The translations under genes and the position numbers were made by a program. From Nothophaeocryptopus gaeumannii (Eukaryota; Ascomycota; Dothideomycetes; Mycosphaerellales; Mycosphaerellaceae), in NCBI GenBank assembly GCA_031771865.1, contig JASISA010000002.1, positions 868,001-932,000 of the forward strand: a DNA stretch of 64,000 nt, written 5' to 3'. Shown in pieces: positions 1-10,247 of the stretch. The notes under the pieces were generated by a model that did no database searches, was not told the origin of the DNA, and was given only the letters and a program-made list of their open reading frames with translations. Numbering within the stretch: the first letter of the stretch is position 1; every line of letters begins with the position of its first letter.

Positions 1-55
1 ATGTCAATGCATGTGATTGGCGCTTTCCATTACTCACTCCTGTTGACTACGAAAC

Positions 56-805
56 TCATATCCGCACACCCTTGCTCCTCAGCAGATTCACCATCGCTCC
101 TGCCTGGAATCCCGCCCATTCAGTAAACCCACCGACAGCTCCACCAACGGTCCTCAGTTCCTCCAGTCTCCGATCCAAGAACTCCTCCGTATCCTTGAAC
201 TCGGTACTCTGATCCGTGGTCTGAAACATCTCTGTAGCCGCATAGATTCCACTCAGACTCGCACGCTTGGTGTACCAGCTCGCATCCACGCTCTGATCGT
301 TCGCCAGGAACCACATCTCGTCGCTTAGAAGCGCAAGCTCTTTCAATGAAGATCGGATATTCTCAGCCAAGCTCATGAGTCCAAGAGCCTGTTGCCACTG
401 CCCGATGACCTGTGTATCCACATTGGCCGTCAATCGCGCCAGGATCAGACTGCGGACTTTGCGACCCGGACCCCATTTCTGTTGCTCTTCGCCCCATTGA
501 ACACGGTCCTTCAATGACAGACGCTGGGTGACCAGATAGTACTGGACGATTTCGTACGGACCCTTCGGGAAGAGGTTCGTTGATATATCTAAGTATCCCG
601 CATCTCTCGTGCCGAGAGTAAGAGATTGCTGCGTGAAGCCATGCCGTGGGACGTGTTGGAGGGCAGCGGATAGGATACTAGACTCGGTCTGATGGTACGG
701 CGGTGGCTCGGTATGTTCGTAAGAATGGTACAGAGCTCGAAATGCAGGCTGGACAAGGAGTGGGCGTAGTGCTGGCGGTGCACGTAGAATCGTGCGGAGT
801 ACCAT
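56..805 (-). CDS. COQ9: Coq9, ubiquinone biosynthesis lipid-binding protein
   Basis: Single exon, 249 residues from the ATG at 805. Coq9 is a mitochondrial matrix-side protein of the coenzyme Q synthome; in yeast and humans it binds lipid and presents intermediates to Coq7. The protein opens with a basic, hydrophobic presequence-like stretch (MVLRTILRAPPALRPLLVQP) and then has the family core: RHGFTQQSLTLGTRDAGY, a long helical region with LSLKDRVQW, and the end SGIYAATEMF followed by a coiled terminal helix. Length fits the family (yeast Coq9 is 260 residues). The frame stays open to an ATG at 1003, but the extra 66 residues are arginine-rich and unlike a Coq9 start, so I chose 805. The gene ends near the window edge and appears complete. 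Confidence 0.93.
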   Translation of the reverse strand: MVLRTILRAPPALRPLLVQPAFRALYHSYEHTEPPPYHQTESSILSAALQHVPRHGFTQQSLTLGTRDAGYLDISTNLFPKGPYEIVQYYLVTQRLSLKDRVQWGEEQQKWGPGRKVRSLILARLTANVDTQVIGQWQQALGLMSLAENIRSSLKELALLSDEMWFLANDQSVDASWYTKRASLSGIYAATEMFQTTDQSTEFKDTEEFLDRRLEELRTVGGAVGGFTEWAGFQAGAMVNLLRSKGVRI

Positions 806-2577
806 TGCGGAACCCAAACAAGCAAAGTCTGTCTTCGGTACAAGCAACCGGCTGATGTGTGGTCTCTTCGGCGTCGTTCCGCTCTTGTCGTTCGGAATCA
901 GGTGGTGGAGTGATACCGGCCTTCCTCCCTCCGGCGTACAGTGTCGTCGGTGACAGCTCCGTCGTTCCGCTGTCTCCCGTCGCGGTGACAGCGGTATTCT
1001 CAAGATGTCAATTCTATTGGCCTTTGAAGTGCAGGCGCTAAGAAAATGTCAAGATTTACGGTATAAACTCCGACTGCAAAAGAGGACGAGGATCTGGGCG
1101 GAGCGGAGGCCGATAGCGTGCCACGGGAATCGTCGATGGGGAGCCCTGAGTCGAAATCGGTGTCGATTTTGTTGGCGCGAAGGCTGTAGGCACGACCAGA
1201 GCCGATTCGGAGGAAGGAGAGGCACGCCGATGGGTTGTACGGATGTTTCTGTGATGAAGTTGAAGATTGGTGATGTCCAGAGCTAGGTCGTGTTGCTCTT
1301 GGCAGTACAGTAGCCTTACCGGATCTGCCTCCGTATTGGTCCGTGTCGTGATGGACTTCACGCGCCTTCGTCAGCATCACTATGCTTCGTTCAAACACCC
1401 ATATATTGGAATATGCTTATACTAGATGCTGATGGCTTTGCATTTTGGCTCTTTCGGCCGTCATGTGTCCTTTTGCGGCCAGCAACAGCCCGTAGGTCCT
1501 TCTCTCGCCGATATGCTCATATGATAACAAGTACAAGAACGGAGGAAACATAGAAGCACCTGAGTGCGCTCGAACAATCGGGTATAGCTATGGTCGTATC
1601 CATACTGTCTGCTGCAGAGAGGCTCTGAAGGCTACGTGCAGATATAGAACTCAAGAGCGAGCAGGAACCCTCTCGCAGCCACCTGAGCAAAAGAAACTAC
1701 TCCAGCGGAATCACTCTGGAAGCAAAGTAACACTCACAGACACCGCGCGGAACTATAAACGACAGCTCGCATGTCAAGCCCACTAATGAACAAAGAAGAG
1801 CAAAGAAGAAGAATACTCAATTGAAGCAAAAGGTTCATCATACCATTTGGTATGACGACATCCTTACTTATCGAATCTACCACAGATACGACAAGATTTT
1901 ACAATTGTCTCAACCAGGAATTACGACTGCATGCAACCTATCTCGATACGAGAGTCACTCTTAGTGATCGAATTAATTCAACTAGAGCATGTTCTTACGT
2001 TTTAACCTCTAGTTGAATATGCTGGAAGCTGTGGCAGATTCACGCGCTGAGCGCGCCATCATTGAAGATCGATTCGAACTCACGGCATCAGATAAGAGCG
2101 GTCGCTGCCCCAAGCCTGCGGCATTGTGCGCCAGCTAGAAGTATTACCGTGGAGTCAAGTCGAGGCTGTACTTGAGTGCTTCAAGAAGGGAGTATCGGCT
2201 GCGGTAAACGGTGGTTCGTTTCTTTGGACGTGAAGTCCTGGGCTAAGGTCGTGGATGAGCGATCTCAATGTGAAAACGGGCGTCCTTGAGATGGCTGAGA
2301 AAGTCCTGGCATGGAACCTATCATTTCATGCTGGGCGGGATCAATGAGGCTCTCCATGACGAGCCGGAGCTGAAACCCAACGTAGAGCCGGTTGCTCTTG
2401 CCTCTCAGCAGAGATGAAACTCTCACATGCGCTGCGCACAGACCAACCGCGGCCAGCGGGCCGCCAAGCCCGCTAACGGCCTGCGCCTTCCCTTTCTCCC
2501 TCCAACCTTGACAGCTTTTCGCACATGAATCCAACACGCCTTGCTCGAGCTCACACACCACCCGATATCACCAGAAT
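806..2577. other. Intergenic region, about 1.8 kb
   Basis: This holds the COQ9 5' side and the upstream region of the 2EXR gene. Short ORFs at 1000-1400 overlap on both strands and look like none of the protein families I know. From about 1400 the sequence is richer in A and T and stops are frequent in all frames. A clear inverted repeat lies at 1976-2018. No gene is supported. Confidence 0.5.
1976..2018. repeat. Perfect 12-bp inverted repeat with 19-nt spacer
   Basis: ATTCAACTAGAG at 1976-1987 is the exact reverse complement of CTCTAGTTGAAT at 2007-2018, with a 19-nt A/T-rich spacer. It lies in a gene-free region. It could form a hairpin or be a palindromic binding site; no mobile-element structure is visible around it. 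Confidence 0.75.
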
Positions 2578-3180
2578 ATGGCGCTCAACTCAGGACAAGC
2601 CGGTATGGTTCGTATAGACCAGTCAACGAACAGCATCCCAAGGAAATCTACACTTTCAAAGAATGCAGAACGCACATTTCTTCTCGGCCTTCCAGGCGAA
2701 TTGCGCAACCGCATATACCGCCTCGCGCTCCTAGATTCCCAGCTCATTCCGCTCACAAGAGTATCGCACGACGAGCCTGGCCTGCCACAAGTCAACCGCC
2801 AAATCCGCTCTGAGACCGTACCCATTTACCGCGAAGAGAATACATTCTACATCACCTTTCATGATTTCAAGCACGACGGACCGGCCTTGACACACTGGTG
2901 CAGCTTCTCCAATATCGCTTTGCTGTGCACAGGCGCAGCGGACTGGGCGAACCTGGTCGAGTGGTTGAAATTGTGGTATGGTGGGAGAGGACGCCGCGCA
3001 CCTTCTGATCATCCTCCTCCTGGTGCTCGGCCGATGAATGTGGTTTTGTACCGCGCTTTCAATTTGGTCGAAAAGTTGAAGAAGAAGGGGTTGGATTGGG
3101 AGGATATCGAGTCGATGTTGGAGGAGTTCAAGGGCGCTGTTGCTGCTGCTGCGGTTGACGGGAGCTTCCGATGGCGCTAA
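2578..3180 (+). CDS. Small 2EXR-domain (F-box-like) protein
   Basis: Single exon, 200 residues. At about residues 35-90 it carries the 2EXR signature of filamentous ascomycetes: FLLGLPGELRNRIYRLAL, then LPQVNRQIRSETVPIYREEN and TFYITF. These domains resemble F-boxes, are greatly expanded in Dothideomycetes and have almost no assigned functions. After the domain come a short tryptophan-rich segment (WANLVEWLKLWYGG) and a helical, lysine-rich C-terminus ending in an alanine run. No signal peptide or membrane segment is visible. The ATG at 2578 leaves a 30-residue polar lead-in before the domain, as in relatives. Its biochemical role is unknown. Confidence 0.8.
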   Translation: MALNSGQAGMVRIDQSTNSIPRKSTLSKNAERTFLLGLPGELRNRIYRLALLDSQLIPLTRVSHDEPGLPQVNRQIRSETVPIYREENTFYITFHDFKHDGPALTHWCSFSNIALLCTGAADWANLVEWLKLWYGGRGRRAPSDHPPPGARPMNVVLYRAFNLVEKLKKKGLDWEDIESMLEEFKGAVAAAAVDGSFRWR

Positions 3181-3386
3181 ATGTGCACCCAGCTCACAGA
3201 TCACGAACGCTGGAAGGAGTAAAATCTTAGGGGGCAAGTGAATGGAGACACGGCTGCCCGTTGAGGTTCTCTCACAGACAAGTTGGGGAACAGTGTAGAA
3301 ACCTTACTCACTGCGCTGACCACGAAGCCTTCCATAATGCGCCATCCTTCGTTTTCCTTCTCATCATAATTCGTCCCCTCTAGTTG

Positions 3387-4673
3387 CTACGCCTTCTTCT
3401 CCTCACTCATAGCCAACTTGCTCATCGCATCCTCAGTCGTCTTACCCACACTCGCTTCCTGCGCACCAGGTCCCTCGATATGCCCATCCGGCTTCGCCTC
3501 AATCTCACCATTAGCCTCGCCCTTCTTGCCCGGGAACCTCGAGCCAAGATTCTTCTCCTTCTTCTTTTTCTTCTCAGGTGCTGGTGGTGGCGGGTAAGCC
3601 TTCTTCTCCACCTCTTGCCACTCTTGGCTGTCTTGGAAGGCCTTCTGGATTGGCTCCAGGATCTCAAGGAGTGCTTCCGTGACGGCTGGCTTGAGAGTTT
3701 GGGGTGAGAGGATGTCGGCGGTGTAGTCCTCTTGCATTTTCTTAATGCTGACGTACTCGAGTGGCTCGCCCTCTCTTCGCGGAACGATAAACTTCGGTGT
3801 GCCGTTGTTTTTGAGCGCAGATGCAGGTAGTAACACGTACTCCACGAAGCTGAGCACACCGTTGCCCTCCACTGTCTTAGGTGGGCAGAAGGCCTTCTTG
3901 AGCTTCTTTCGCACGACCTCCGGTGGGTCGATGAGGTCGATTTTGGAGTCCGGATCTGAGCTGCTCATCTTGCCACCTTCTTGCAGACCGGGAATGAGCG
4001 GGTTCATCAGATGTGCGCGCTTATTGAAGCCGATGCGTGGGAGAGCCTCTACGGCAAGAGTAAAGATCTTCCGCTGATCGACGCCACCAAACTGTGCGTC
4101 CACGCCAAGGTACTCCTCATCTAGTGCCTGCATGAGTGGGTAAATCTGAGATGAGAGTGGTGGGCTGTCGACCTGCTTGACGACTTCAGAGCCGGCTTTC
4201 GTGGCATCGTGACCTGAGACAGAAGTGCTGAGTCGGAGGAGGTCCATGAAGTACTTGGCGCCGCTCTCGCCTGTCGTTTGGTAGGTAGAGCCAAGCACGA
4301 ACTTCAGACGAGAAACATCGACATTGACGGCTTTGAGTGCGGCGGTGATACAGTGTCGGTAGTACTGCGCTCTAAGTTCGACAAGGTCAATCGGTGCTTT
4401 CAAGTTGTCGAGGAAGCCGTGGACGTCTGCTAGCAGGACCTTGACTTCGCATCCTGCTGCCAGGAACTCGGCAATTTTGAGCATGGGCACGAAGTATCCG
4501 CAGTGAGGCTTGCCAGTCGTCGCTGTTCCCCAGTAGATCTTGAGTGGGCGCTCATTCTTCTTGAGGACTTCTTCGATGATTTCTGGGTTCAAAACTTCCT
4601 GCAAGTTGTTCTTGATCAGGTCGAACTTCTCAGTGGACGTCTGCGCCAATTGGCCGCCCGCGTTGGCTGACAT
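3387..4673 (-). CDS. TYS1: Cytosolic tyrosyl-tRNA synthetase
   Basis: Single exon, 428 residues. It charges tRNA-Tyr with tyrosine in the cytosol. The class I Rossmann fold is clear: the HIGH-type motif appears as KPHCGYFVPM near residue 57, followed by KVLLADVHGFLDNLK; tyrosine-site residues lie in the GVDAQFGGVDQRKIF segment; and the KMSSS signature (EGGKMSSSDPDSKIDLID) is near residue 235. This is the eukaryotic/archaeal type, not the bacterial mitochondrial type. The last 70 residues are a low-complexity tail with a KKKKKEK run, as in fungal orthologues, probably aiding tRNA binding. Its start codon is 310 bp from the divergent gene at 4984. Confidence 0.96.
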   Translation of the reverse strand: MSANAGGQLAQTSTEKFDLIKNNLQEVLNPEIIEEVLKKNERPLKIYWGTATTGKPHCGYFVPMLKIAEFLAAGCEVKVLLADVHGFLDNLKAPIDLVELRAQYYRHCITAALKAVNVDVSRLKFVLGSTYQTTGESGAKYFMDLLRLSTSVSGHDATKAGSEVVKQVDSPPLSSQIYPLMQALDEEYLGVDAQFGGVDQRKIFTLAVEALPRIGFNKRAHLMNPLIPGLQEGGKMSSSDPDSKIDLIDPPEVVRKKLKKAFCPPKTVEGNGVLSFVEYVLLPASALKNNGTPKFIVPRREGEPLEYVSIKKMQEDYTADILSPQTLKPAVTEALLEILEPIQKAFQDSQEWQEVEKKAYPPPPAPEKKKKKEKNLGSRFPGKKGEANGEIEAKPDGHIEGPGAQEASVGKTTEDAMSKLAMSEEKKA

Positions 4674-4983
4674 ATTGTCGTATGCTTTCCGTCAAATCCC
4701 TGGCGTGTTTTTGTAGTGGAAGTGGGAGTCAGTGGGCATTGAAAGCGAGATGTGTTTGTTCGAGAACAGTCATTCCGCCAAGCAGGGGTGCCACTATCCA
4801 TGTGGCTGCTGTGGCTGGATTGCTTTGGCCCGTGCGGTTGTTCCAGGGTGTGAGCCAGTGGATCCGATCTTACATCCTCGAGGCATACGACTGTTGTGAA
4901 TGAAGGACTCCTCACTTTCCTTCTCTTCCCCTTTTTTGGATATGTTAGCACCGACATGACGATACGCTACAGAATACGCGACA
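4674..4983. promoter_or_regulatory. Shared divergent promoter region, TYS1 / PXA-PX gene
   Basis: Only 310 bp separate the start codons of two divergent genes, so both promoters and 5' leaders must lie here. I see no strong TATA box or other named site. The assignment rests on position alone. Confidence 0.5.
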
Positions 4984-7900
4984 ATGGATGATACGAACCA
5001 GGACACGCCCGCGCCCATTGAAGCGGGCAGCAACATCCCAGTCCCATTGAAAGAGGATGACGACGCTACAGCCATTGAGCAGGAGATGCCAGCAAAGCAG
5101 GCGAAGACTGTCCCATTAGAGCCGCCGTCAACTACTATCGCATCTTCTCTACAGTCATTCACCGACAAGGCCTTGAACTTCCTCTCACATGCCAGCAATG
5201 AAACGCTCGGCGCATGCTTGATGGGATTGGGAGCGACCACATATATGGTTTTGGGAAGAGTTGGTTTGGTTATTATTGGAGTTGCAAGCGGTGTCGTTTT
5301 GCACGCTACATGGGAAGGCATTCGAGAAGATACGAGAGATGAGGCCACAAAGCAGGCAGAGTTGGATAGAAGGCGGGAAGTAGGAGTGGAAGTCGCAAAG
5401 CGATTGCTTGATCTGCGAGCATCTTCCAGATCACAGCAGGGAGCAGCAGACCTGAAGTTCTATGCCAATCAGGCTCTGGACTATGCTGCCTTTGAGCCTG
5501 AGACGGCGACGGCGTTGAACACATTCACTACAGCTGTCATCAAGGACTACGTCCACTACTGGTACGATGCCACGATACCCGGCGAGGAGTCTTTCCCAAC
5601 AGCCTGTCGACAGACCTTCACTGCCTTTGTCCTGTCTCTATCGTCTCATCTTCAGCGCAAGAGACCCGCGGATGCCTTCCTGGACTTCTTGACGCATGCG
5701 AGCTCAATATTGATTGTCTTTCTTACTGAGCTGTCAGCCGCCCTCAATGCGTCCCCGAATGGCTCACCTCAAGAGGCGATACGAATGTACATGGAATTGA
5801 AGCCCGATACCAGTCTGGCATACATGCTAGACCAGCCAGAGCAGACCAGGAGATTGGCAGCGATATCGGAAGACATCCTGGAGGCATACCTTGACCCAAA
5901 GTCTTATAATTGCCCTCCCGTGCATGCATTCTTGAAGGAAGTGCTGGCCCAGCTTGTACTTGGGTACACAGTTCAATATTGTTCTCAGCCGGAATGGATA
6001 AATGATTGGATTGTGTACGGTCTGGAGGAATCGGAAACAACAAAAGAAGTCATGGATATTGTCGACGCTGGCGTCGAAGGCCGTGATAAAGTGGATACCC
6101 CAAAAGTGGATGAGCAGATTAGAGAAAAGCAGGAAGTCAAGAGTAGGAAGGAACGCAACGCGAACGCGTCTGCGCACAGGAGGAAGATGAGCAGGGCAGA
6201 AGAGGCTATGGACGAGGCCATGAAAGAGGCACAGCGCTTGACACAAATGATGATCGAAGATGACGAGCGTCGTGCACGAGGAGGAAGCGATAGAGAAGCC
6301 ACACCGCCCAACGCGCGCGACAGCTCCGACGCGACTACGCAAGGCGCGCCAACGCCAACCTCGAGCCAGAGCGATCGCGATCGACAAACCGATGACAACA
6401 TGTCACTCAGCGAGGCTGCTAGTCCCGCGGACGAAAGGCCTCCGACACCCAGCACACAGTTCACGAACTTCGATCAGTTAGTGCCAAATGCGCAGCCCAC
6501 GGCATTGGGAGAAACGGCCAGTCCAGGGAAGCCAATGCCAAAGCCAGCAGCGCTCACACTTCATAACGCGACAATCTCCATCTTTGATGATAGTGTGCCC
6601 GGTGAGCGTGCTTCTATCAAGGCAAAGCCCACAACGGACTATCTGATTCAAATTGAGCCCTCTTCTTCGGCATTCCCGGGATGGATGATTGCGCGGAAGT
6701 ACGCAGACTTCGAGATGCTCCACGAGGTCCTCAGACGTATATCGGTCATCACTGGCGTGCGCTTTACCGAAGCTCATGCGGAGCTACCGAAGTGGAAGAC
6801 TCAAAATAAGGCCTCTCTGCGCACGGAGCTTGAGCGATATCTGACTGATGCCGTTCGCTTTCAGCCTTTGGCCGAGAGCGAGGGCATGAAACGGTTCTTG
6901 GAGAAGGATCAAGGCTTGAATAAGTCGCCGAGCGGCTCTACGAAAGGGTTTGGTTGGCCTACACCGGATGCGTTTGGCAAACTCGGTGGAGACATGATGA
7001 ATGTGCTCACCAAAGCACCCAAGCAGGTCGCTGGGGGCGTTGCAGGTGGTGGTAAAGCTGTGTTTGGAGGCGTCGCTGGCCTCGTTGGAGCGGGCAAGAA
7101 GGGAAATCAGTCACAAGCCAGCCTCAGCAGAGTGACCACGAATACCAGTTTCGACGGCGTCGCGCATCAGAGTCGGCCTAGCATGTCGGTGAATCGGGAT
7201 AGCTATCTCGGGTCACTGGACGGAGCAAGACGAAGTCAGGACTCTCTCAGAGTGCAGGATCGGAGAGCCAGTACCTTCTCCGTGGCCAGCGGAGAGTCTT
7301 CGAGGTCGCCAAAGCCGGTCCCGACTGCAACTACAAGCCGACCTGAGAGCGTCATCAGCCAGCCAGAACTTGGCTTGACAGTCGAGAGATCGCCAGAATC
7401 CTCAGTAGCCGAGCTGCCATCCTACCAGGCCTCCCTCGGACAGAACATCAATCTACCGCCTCCGCCGTCAGAGATGCCCGAAGATTACGACTTGCCAATC
7501 TCGCCTACTAGAAAGAGTACGGACACGCGCTCAACGGGACTAGATCAGCGCTTTACGCAGAGTATAGATGTCGATAGCAGTGTGCCTACGCTGCCTGCAC
7601 GACCTCAGAAAGCGTCGAAAAAGTCAGAGTCCAGACCGAAGGAGCCACTCAGTGAACGCGAGACCTCCAACGCAGTCGAGCTCATCTTCGCGGTGATCAC
7701 CCAATTGTATACACTGTCTGGTGCTTGGCAAATCCGTCGCACTCTACTTTCTGCCGCAAAGACCTTCCTGCTCCGTCCAGGCAACCCGCAGCTCTTGACA
7801 ATCCGAGACCTGCTTCAAACTTCCTTGCTGGATGCAAATCTCAGCGACTCCGGCATGGCACACCAAATTTACAAGCTGAGAGAAAACACCTTGCCAACTG

Positions 7901-8148
7901 CAGAAGAAATGGAAGCATGGAAACGTGACTACCCGGAGAAGACTGTCAAGCAGAAGGAAGAGCTTCGAAACAAAGCTCGTCAACTGCTCATTACGAAGGG
8001 TATGCCGCAGGCTTTGACCAGTGTCATGGGTGCAGCAGCCAGCGGCGAAGCTCTTAGCAAAGTCTTCGACTGTCTACAGATACCGGAAGTTAGCCGCGGA
8101 CTCATATTCGGCCTAATGTTGCAAGCTTTGAGGGTAGTGACGCACTGA
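4984..8148 (+). CDS. PXA / PX / nexin-C membrane protein (sorting nexin, Mdm1/SNX13-like)
   Basis: Single exon, 1,054 residues. Order of parts: acidic N-terminus; a hydrophobic stretch at about 75-103 (TTYMVLGRVGLVIIGVASGV) that should anchor it in the ER; a PXA domain at about 150-345; a basic coiled segment (about 385-430); a disordered Ser/Thr/Pro region; a PX domain at about 530-645 with the phosphoinositide-contact core RKYADFEMLHE; a glycine-rich linker; a second disordered region; and a nexin-C domain from about 895 to the end. This is the architecture of the Mdm1/SNX13/SNX14 family, which tethers the ER to vacuoles or lipid droplets. The RGS domain of Mdm1 is not visible between PXA and PX, as in several fungal relatives. 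The call to the family is firm; orthology to Mdm1 itself is not. Confidence 0.88.
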   Translation: MDDTNQDTPAPIEAGSNIPVPLKEDDDATAIEQEMPAKQAKTVPLEPPSTTIASSLQSFTDKALNFLSHASNETLGACLMGLGATTYMVLGRVGLVIIGVASGVVLHATWEGIREDTRDEATKQAELDRRREVGVEVAKRLLDLRASSRSQQGAADLKFYANQALDYAAFEPETATALNTFTTAVIKDYVHYWYDATIPGEESFPTACRQTFTAFVLSLSSHLQRKRPADAFLDFLTHASSILIVFLTELSAALNASPNGSPQEAIRMYMELKPDTSLAYMLDQPEQTRRLAAISEDILEAYLDPKSYNCPPVHAFLKEVLAQLVLGYTVQYCSQPEWINDWIVYGLEESETTKEVMDIVDAGVEGRDKVDTPKVDEQIREKQEVKSRKERNANASAHRRKMSRAEEAMDEAMKEAQRLTQMMIEDDERRARGGSDREATPPNARDSSDATTQGAPTPTSSQSDRDRQTDDNMSLSEAASPADERPPTPSTQFTNFDQLVPNAQPTALGETASPGKPMPKPAALTLHNATISIFDDSVPGERASIKAKPTTDYLIQIEPSSSAFPGWMIARKYADFEMLHEVLRRISVITGVRFTEAHAELPKWKTQNKASLRTELERYLTDAVRFQPLAESEGMKRFLEKDQGLNKSPSGSTKGFGWPTPDAFGKLGGDMMNVLTKAPKQVAGGVAGGGKAVFGGVAGLVGAGKKGNQSQASLSRVTTNTSFDGVAHQSRPSMSVNRDSYLGSLDGARRSQDSLRVQDRRASTFSVASGESSRSPKPVPTATTSRPESVISQPELGLTVERSPESSVAELPSYQASLGQNINLPPPPSEMPEDYDLPISPTRKSTDTRSTGLDQRFTQSIDVDSSVPTLPARPQKASKKSESRPKEPLSERETSNAVELIFAVITQLYTLSGAWQIRRTLLSAAKTFLLRPGNPQLLTIRDLLQTSLLDANLSDSGMAHQIYKLRENTLPTAEEMEAWKRDYPEKTVKQKEELRNKARQLLITKGMPQALTSVMGAAASGEALSKVFDCLQIPEVSRGLIFGLMLQALRVVTH

Positions 8149-8954
8149 GCCGCATCTGTCTTTATTGATCTACTGCCGCGGATTCCGACGAACTTCTGGT
8201 CCTTGTTGGACAAAGCAATGCGAATGCAGTGCTCGGAAACTCGCTTCCTCGTGGACACCACGCAATGCAGCAACGCATGGGGATAAGACGCTTGAGAACG
8301 CTCATTTTCTACGAGAAGAATTCCGAGACTATCACTGATGGGCCTCAGTCAAACAGAACTAGAGCCCGAGATCAGACTTGCCTTCGCTCTCACAGAAGCT
8401 TGCTGCACAGCACTTTGCAAGATCGCCTATACTATGGACATGCACAGTCGCTTGCATGGACGATAACGGCATTGATCATGAGTGTTCAAGATGTCGCGGA
8501 TACTGCGCAGATAAATAATCAAATCCGAATCTCATCAGCGAGCGGCGTCCAGACTGCCGCCAAGACAAAGCAACCTGACGTCTCAGACAAAGAAGCTTGC
8601 GCAAGTGTCACCTCCCTCTCGTGTCCAGCCTTTGTACGGTAAGATTAGTCTCACAGCATTGTGATCAGGTGTGAGAACCACCTCGAATCCCGACACTGCG
8701 CACTCTTTTCTCGGTCTTCCTCTGCCTCACTGTCTCTCTCTTTGGGAGGAGCCCTTTCGCATTCTTTGCATTAGTCGACGGGATTGTGTCCTCCACTACG
8801 ATCCTTTAAAGCAGGAAACAGGACTATCGACGGGAAACGCAATCACAAAGCAGGTCTTCGTTGGCATTGTACCGTACATACAGTACAGCCCTCCTACCTC
8901 GAACAGCCGCACAACACTGAATATACGTGGACGGCATTGAGAAGATAGACCGAC
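8149..8954. other. Intergenic region, about 800 bp
   Basis: This lies between two co-oriented genes and should hold the 3' end of the first and the promoter of the second. An ORF at 8229-8642 (+) has no recognisable domain and low-complexity-free but random-looking composition. I see no gene, tRNA or repeat. Confidence 0.4.
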
Positions 8955-10247
8955 ATGCCTCGCCAACTCACAATCACCCCTGCGCCCTTCAAGTCTTCGT
9001 ACCTTGCCATTCCACCCACACCATTCTCTCCAAGGCTTCCAATCACACCTCCGGCTTCGCCACCGAAACACAATGACCTCGCAGATCGCGCCGCAAAGCT
9101 AAAAGCATCTGCTCAGCTCCTTCCTCCACCATCAGAACCACTTCACTGGCTCTGGCAATGCCACAAATGCAACCGGGTATATCAACTCGGTGTCACTCGC
9201 CGCTGCTTGGATGATGGCCACTTCTTCTGTGCTGGCACAACGGTCGTCAAACGCAGCAAGAAGAACGGCTACAAGAAAGTTCTCCGCCACCAAGCCTGTG
9301 CAAGCGAGTTCGACTATCAAGGCTGGAAGTCCTGGTGTACCTGGAGACGGATTGTTGCCGAACAAGCCGAGGCCGCTGAGGCATTGATGCGAGCTGAGGA
9401 GATCATGGACGGTGCGCCTGGCAGCGAGAGTCGATGGCTCAGCGGCAATTGGTCCAAAGCCAGTCCGACGAAGAACTTCTTCCGCAAGAAGGAGGAACTG
9501 AGTTTGAAGAAGAATTGCTGGGAGAAATGCGACTACCCAAGTGAATGTCGCTGGGGGAAACAATACGGCGTCAAGACACCTACTCTTCCGACAACAACCG
9601 TCATCCCTAGCTCTCCACCTCGAACAACAACATCAACTAGATCAACCGAAATGCCCCTCCAAGCCAAAACCTCCTTTGAAGAAATCCTCGGTCTCGTCAA
9701 TCCCTCTCCCTATCCTACCACCTCAACAGAGCCCGTGATCACAACGCTCGACATCACAGACGCTATTCTCTCCTCCTCAGACATGGAGTCCGATCTCAAT
9801 TACCTCGAACCCCTTTCCCCCACAAGATCCTCCTCGCAAAGAGCAATAACAGACGGCGAAACCAAGATAACAACAATGGACGACCTCCTCGAGTCCGCCA
9901 AACGCCGCAAGAGAAGATCCTCTGGACCGCCTCCTAGTCCGTTGGGGGCGAATCCGCCGAGTCCCGAGGAGGAGGAGAAGATGAGTAGGGGAATGGGGAT
10001 GGTGGGAGGTGGAAGTCCGCTTGTAAGGAGTCCGAGCGCAGATCCACCTACTACACCAACAACGACTGGTGGGGCTGGTGAGAAAGCCGGCAAGGGTGAC
10101 GATATCGACGCTCGTCTACAGCGGGCGTTCGATGATTTTGAGGTCGATATCCGGAAACGGTTGGGCAGTTTGGCGCCTTTGCAGGAGAAGGCTGCGAAGG
10201 CGGAGGGGTTTGTTAGGGGGTTGATTGTTAGTAAGAAGCAAAGGTGA
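8955..10247 (+). CDS. Uncharacterised fungal protein with Cys-rich, zinc-ribbon-like region
   Basis: Single exon, 430 residues; I do not recognise a named family. After a Pro-rich head, residues 65-130 form a compact cysteine region: WLWQCHKCNRVYQLG (C69, C72), TRRCLDDGHFFC (C84, C92), then HQAC (C115) and SWCTW (C128). A second cluster near 187-200 reads NCWEKCDYPSECRWG. The CxxC plus spaced Cys/His pattern suggests zinc binding, which is inference. The remainder is Ser/Thr/Pro-rich and disordered with an acidic stretch, then a C-terminal helical segment (DDIDARLQRAFDDFEVDIRK). No signal peptide or membrane span. The initiator ATG follows stops in frame upstream. Confidence 0.75.
   Translation: MPRQLTITPAPFKSSYLAIPPTPFSPRLPITPPASPPKHNDLADRAAKLKASAQLLPPPSEPLHWLWQCHKCNRVYQLGVTRRCLDDGHFFCAGTTVVKRSKKNGYKKVLRHQACASEFDYQGWKSWCTWRRIVAEQAEAAEALMRAEEIMDGAPGSESRWLSGNWSKASPTKNFFRKKEELSLKKNCWEKCDYPSECRWGKQYGVKTPTLPTTTVIPSSPPRTTTSTRSTEMPLQAKTSFEEILGLVNPSPYPTTSTEPVITTLDITDAILSSSDMESDLNYLEPLSPTRSSSQRAITDGETKITTMDDLLESAKRRKRRSSGPPPSPLGANPPSPEEEEKMSRGMGMVGGGSPLVRSPSADPPTTPTTTGGAGEKAGKGDDIDARLQRAFDDFEVDIRKRLGSLAPLQEKAAKAEGFVRGLIVSKKQR

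Noticed and set aside
806..1003. 66-residue N-terminal extension of COQ9
   Set aside because: Arg/His-rich and unlike Coq9 proteins; the ATG at 805 starts a normal presequence.
1000..1398. Overlapping ORFs on both strands upstream of COQ9
   Set aside because: Frames conflict and none has a recognisable motif.
2065..2125. Minus-strand tract with AGTTCGAATC and GCTCTTA, resembling a tRNA-Lys 3' half
   Set aside because: The T-stem does not pair and no acceptor or D-arm partner was found; at most a relic.
5827..6464. Long minus-strand ORFs inside the PXA/PX gene
   Set aside because: Cys/Leu/Ser-rich antisense shadows of a clear coding exon.
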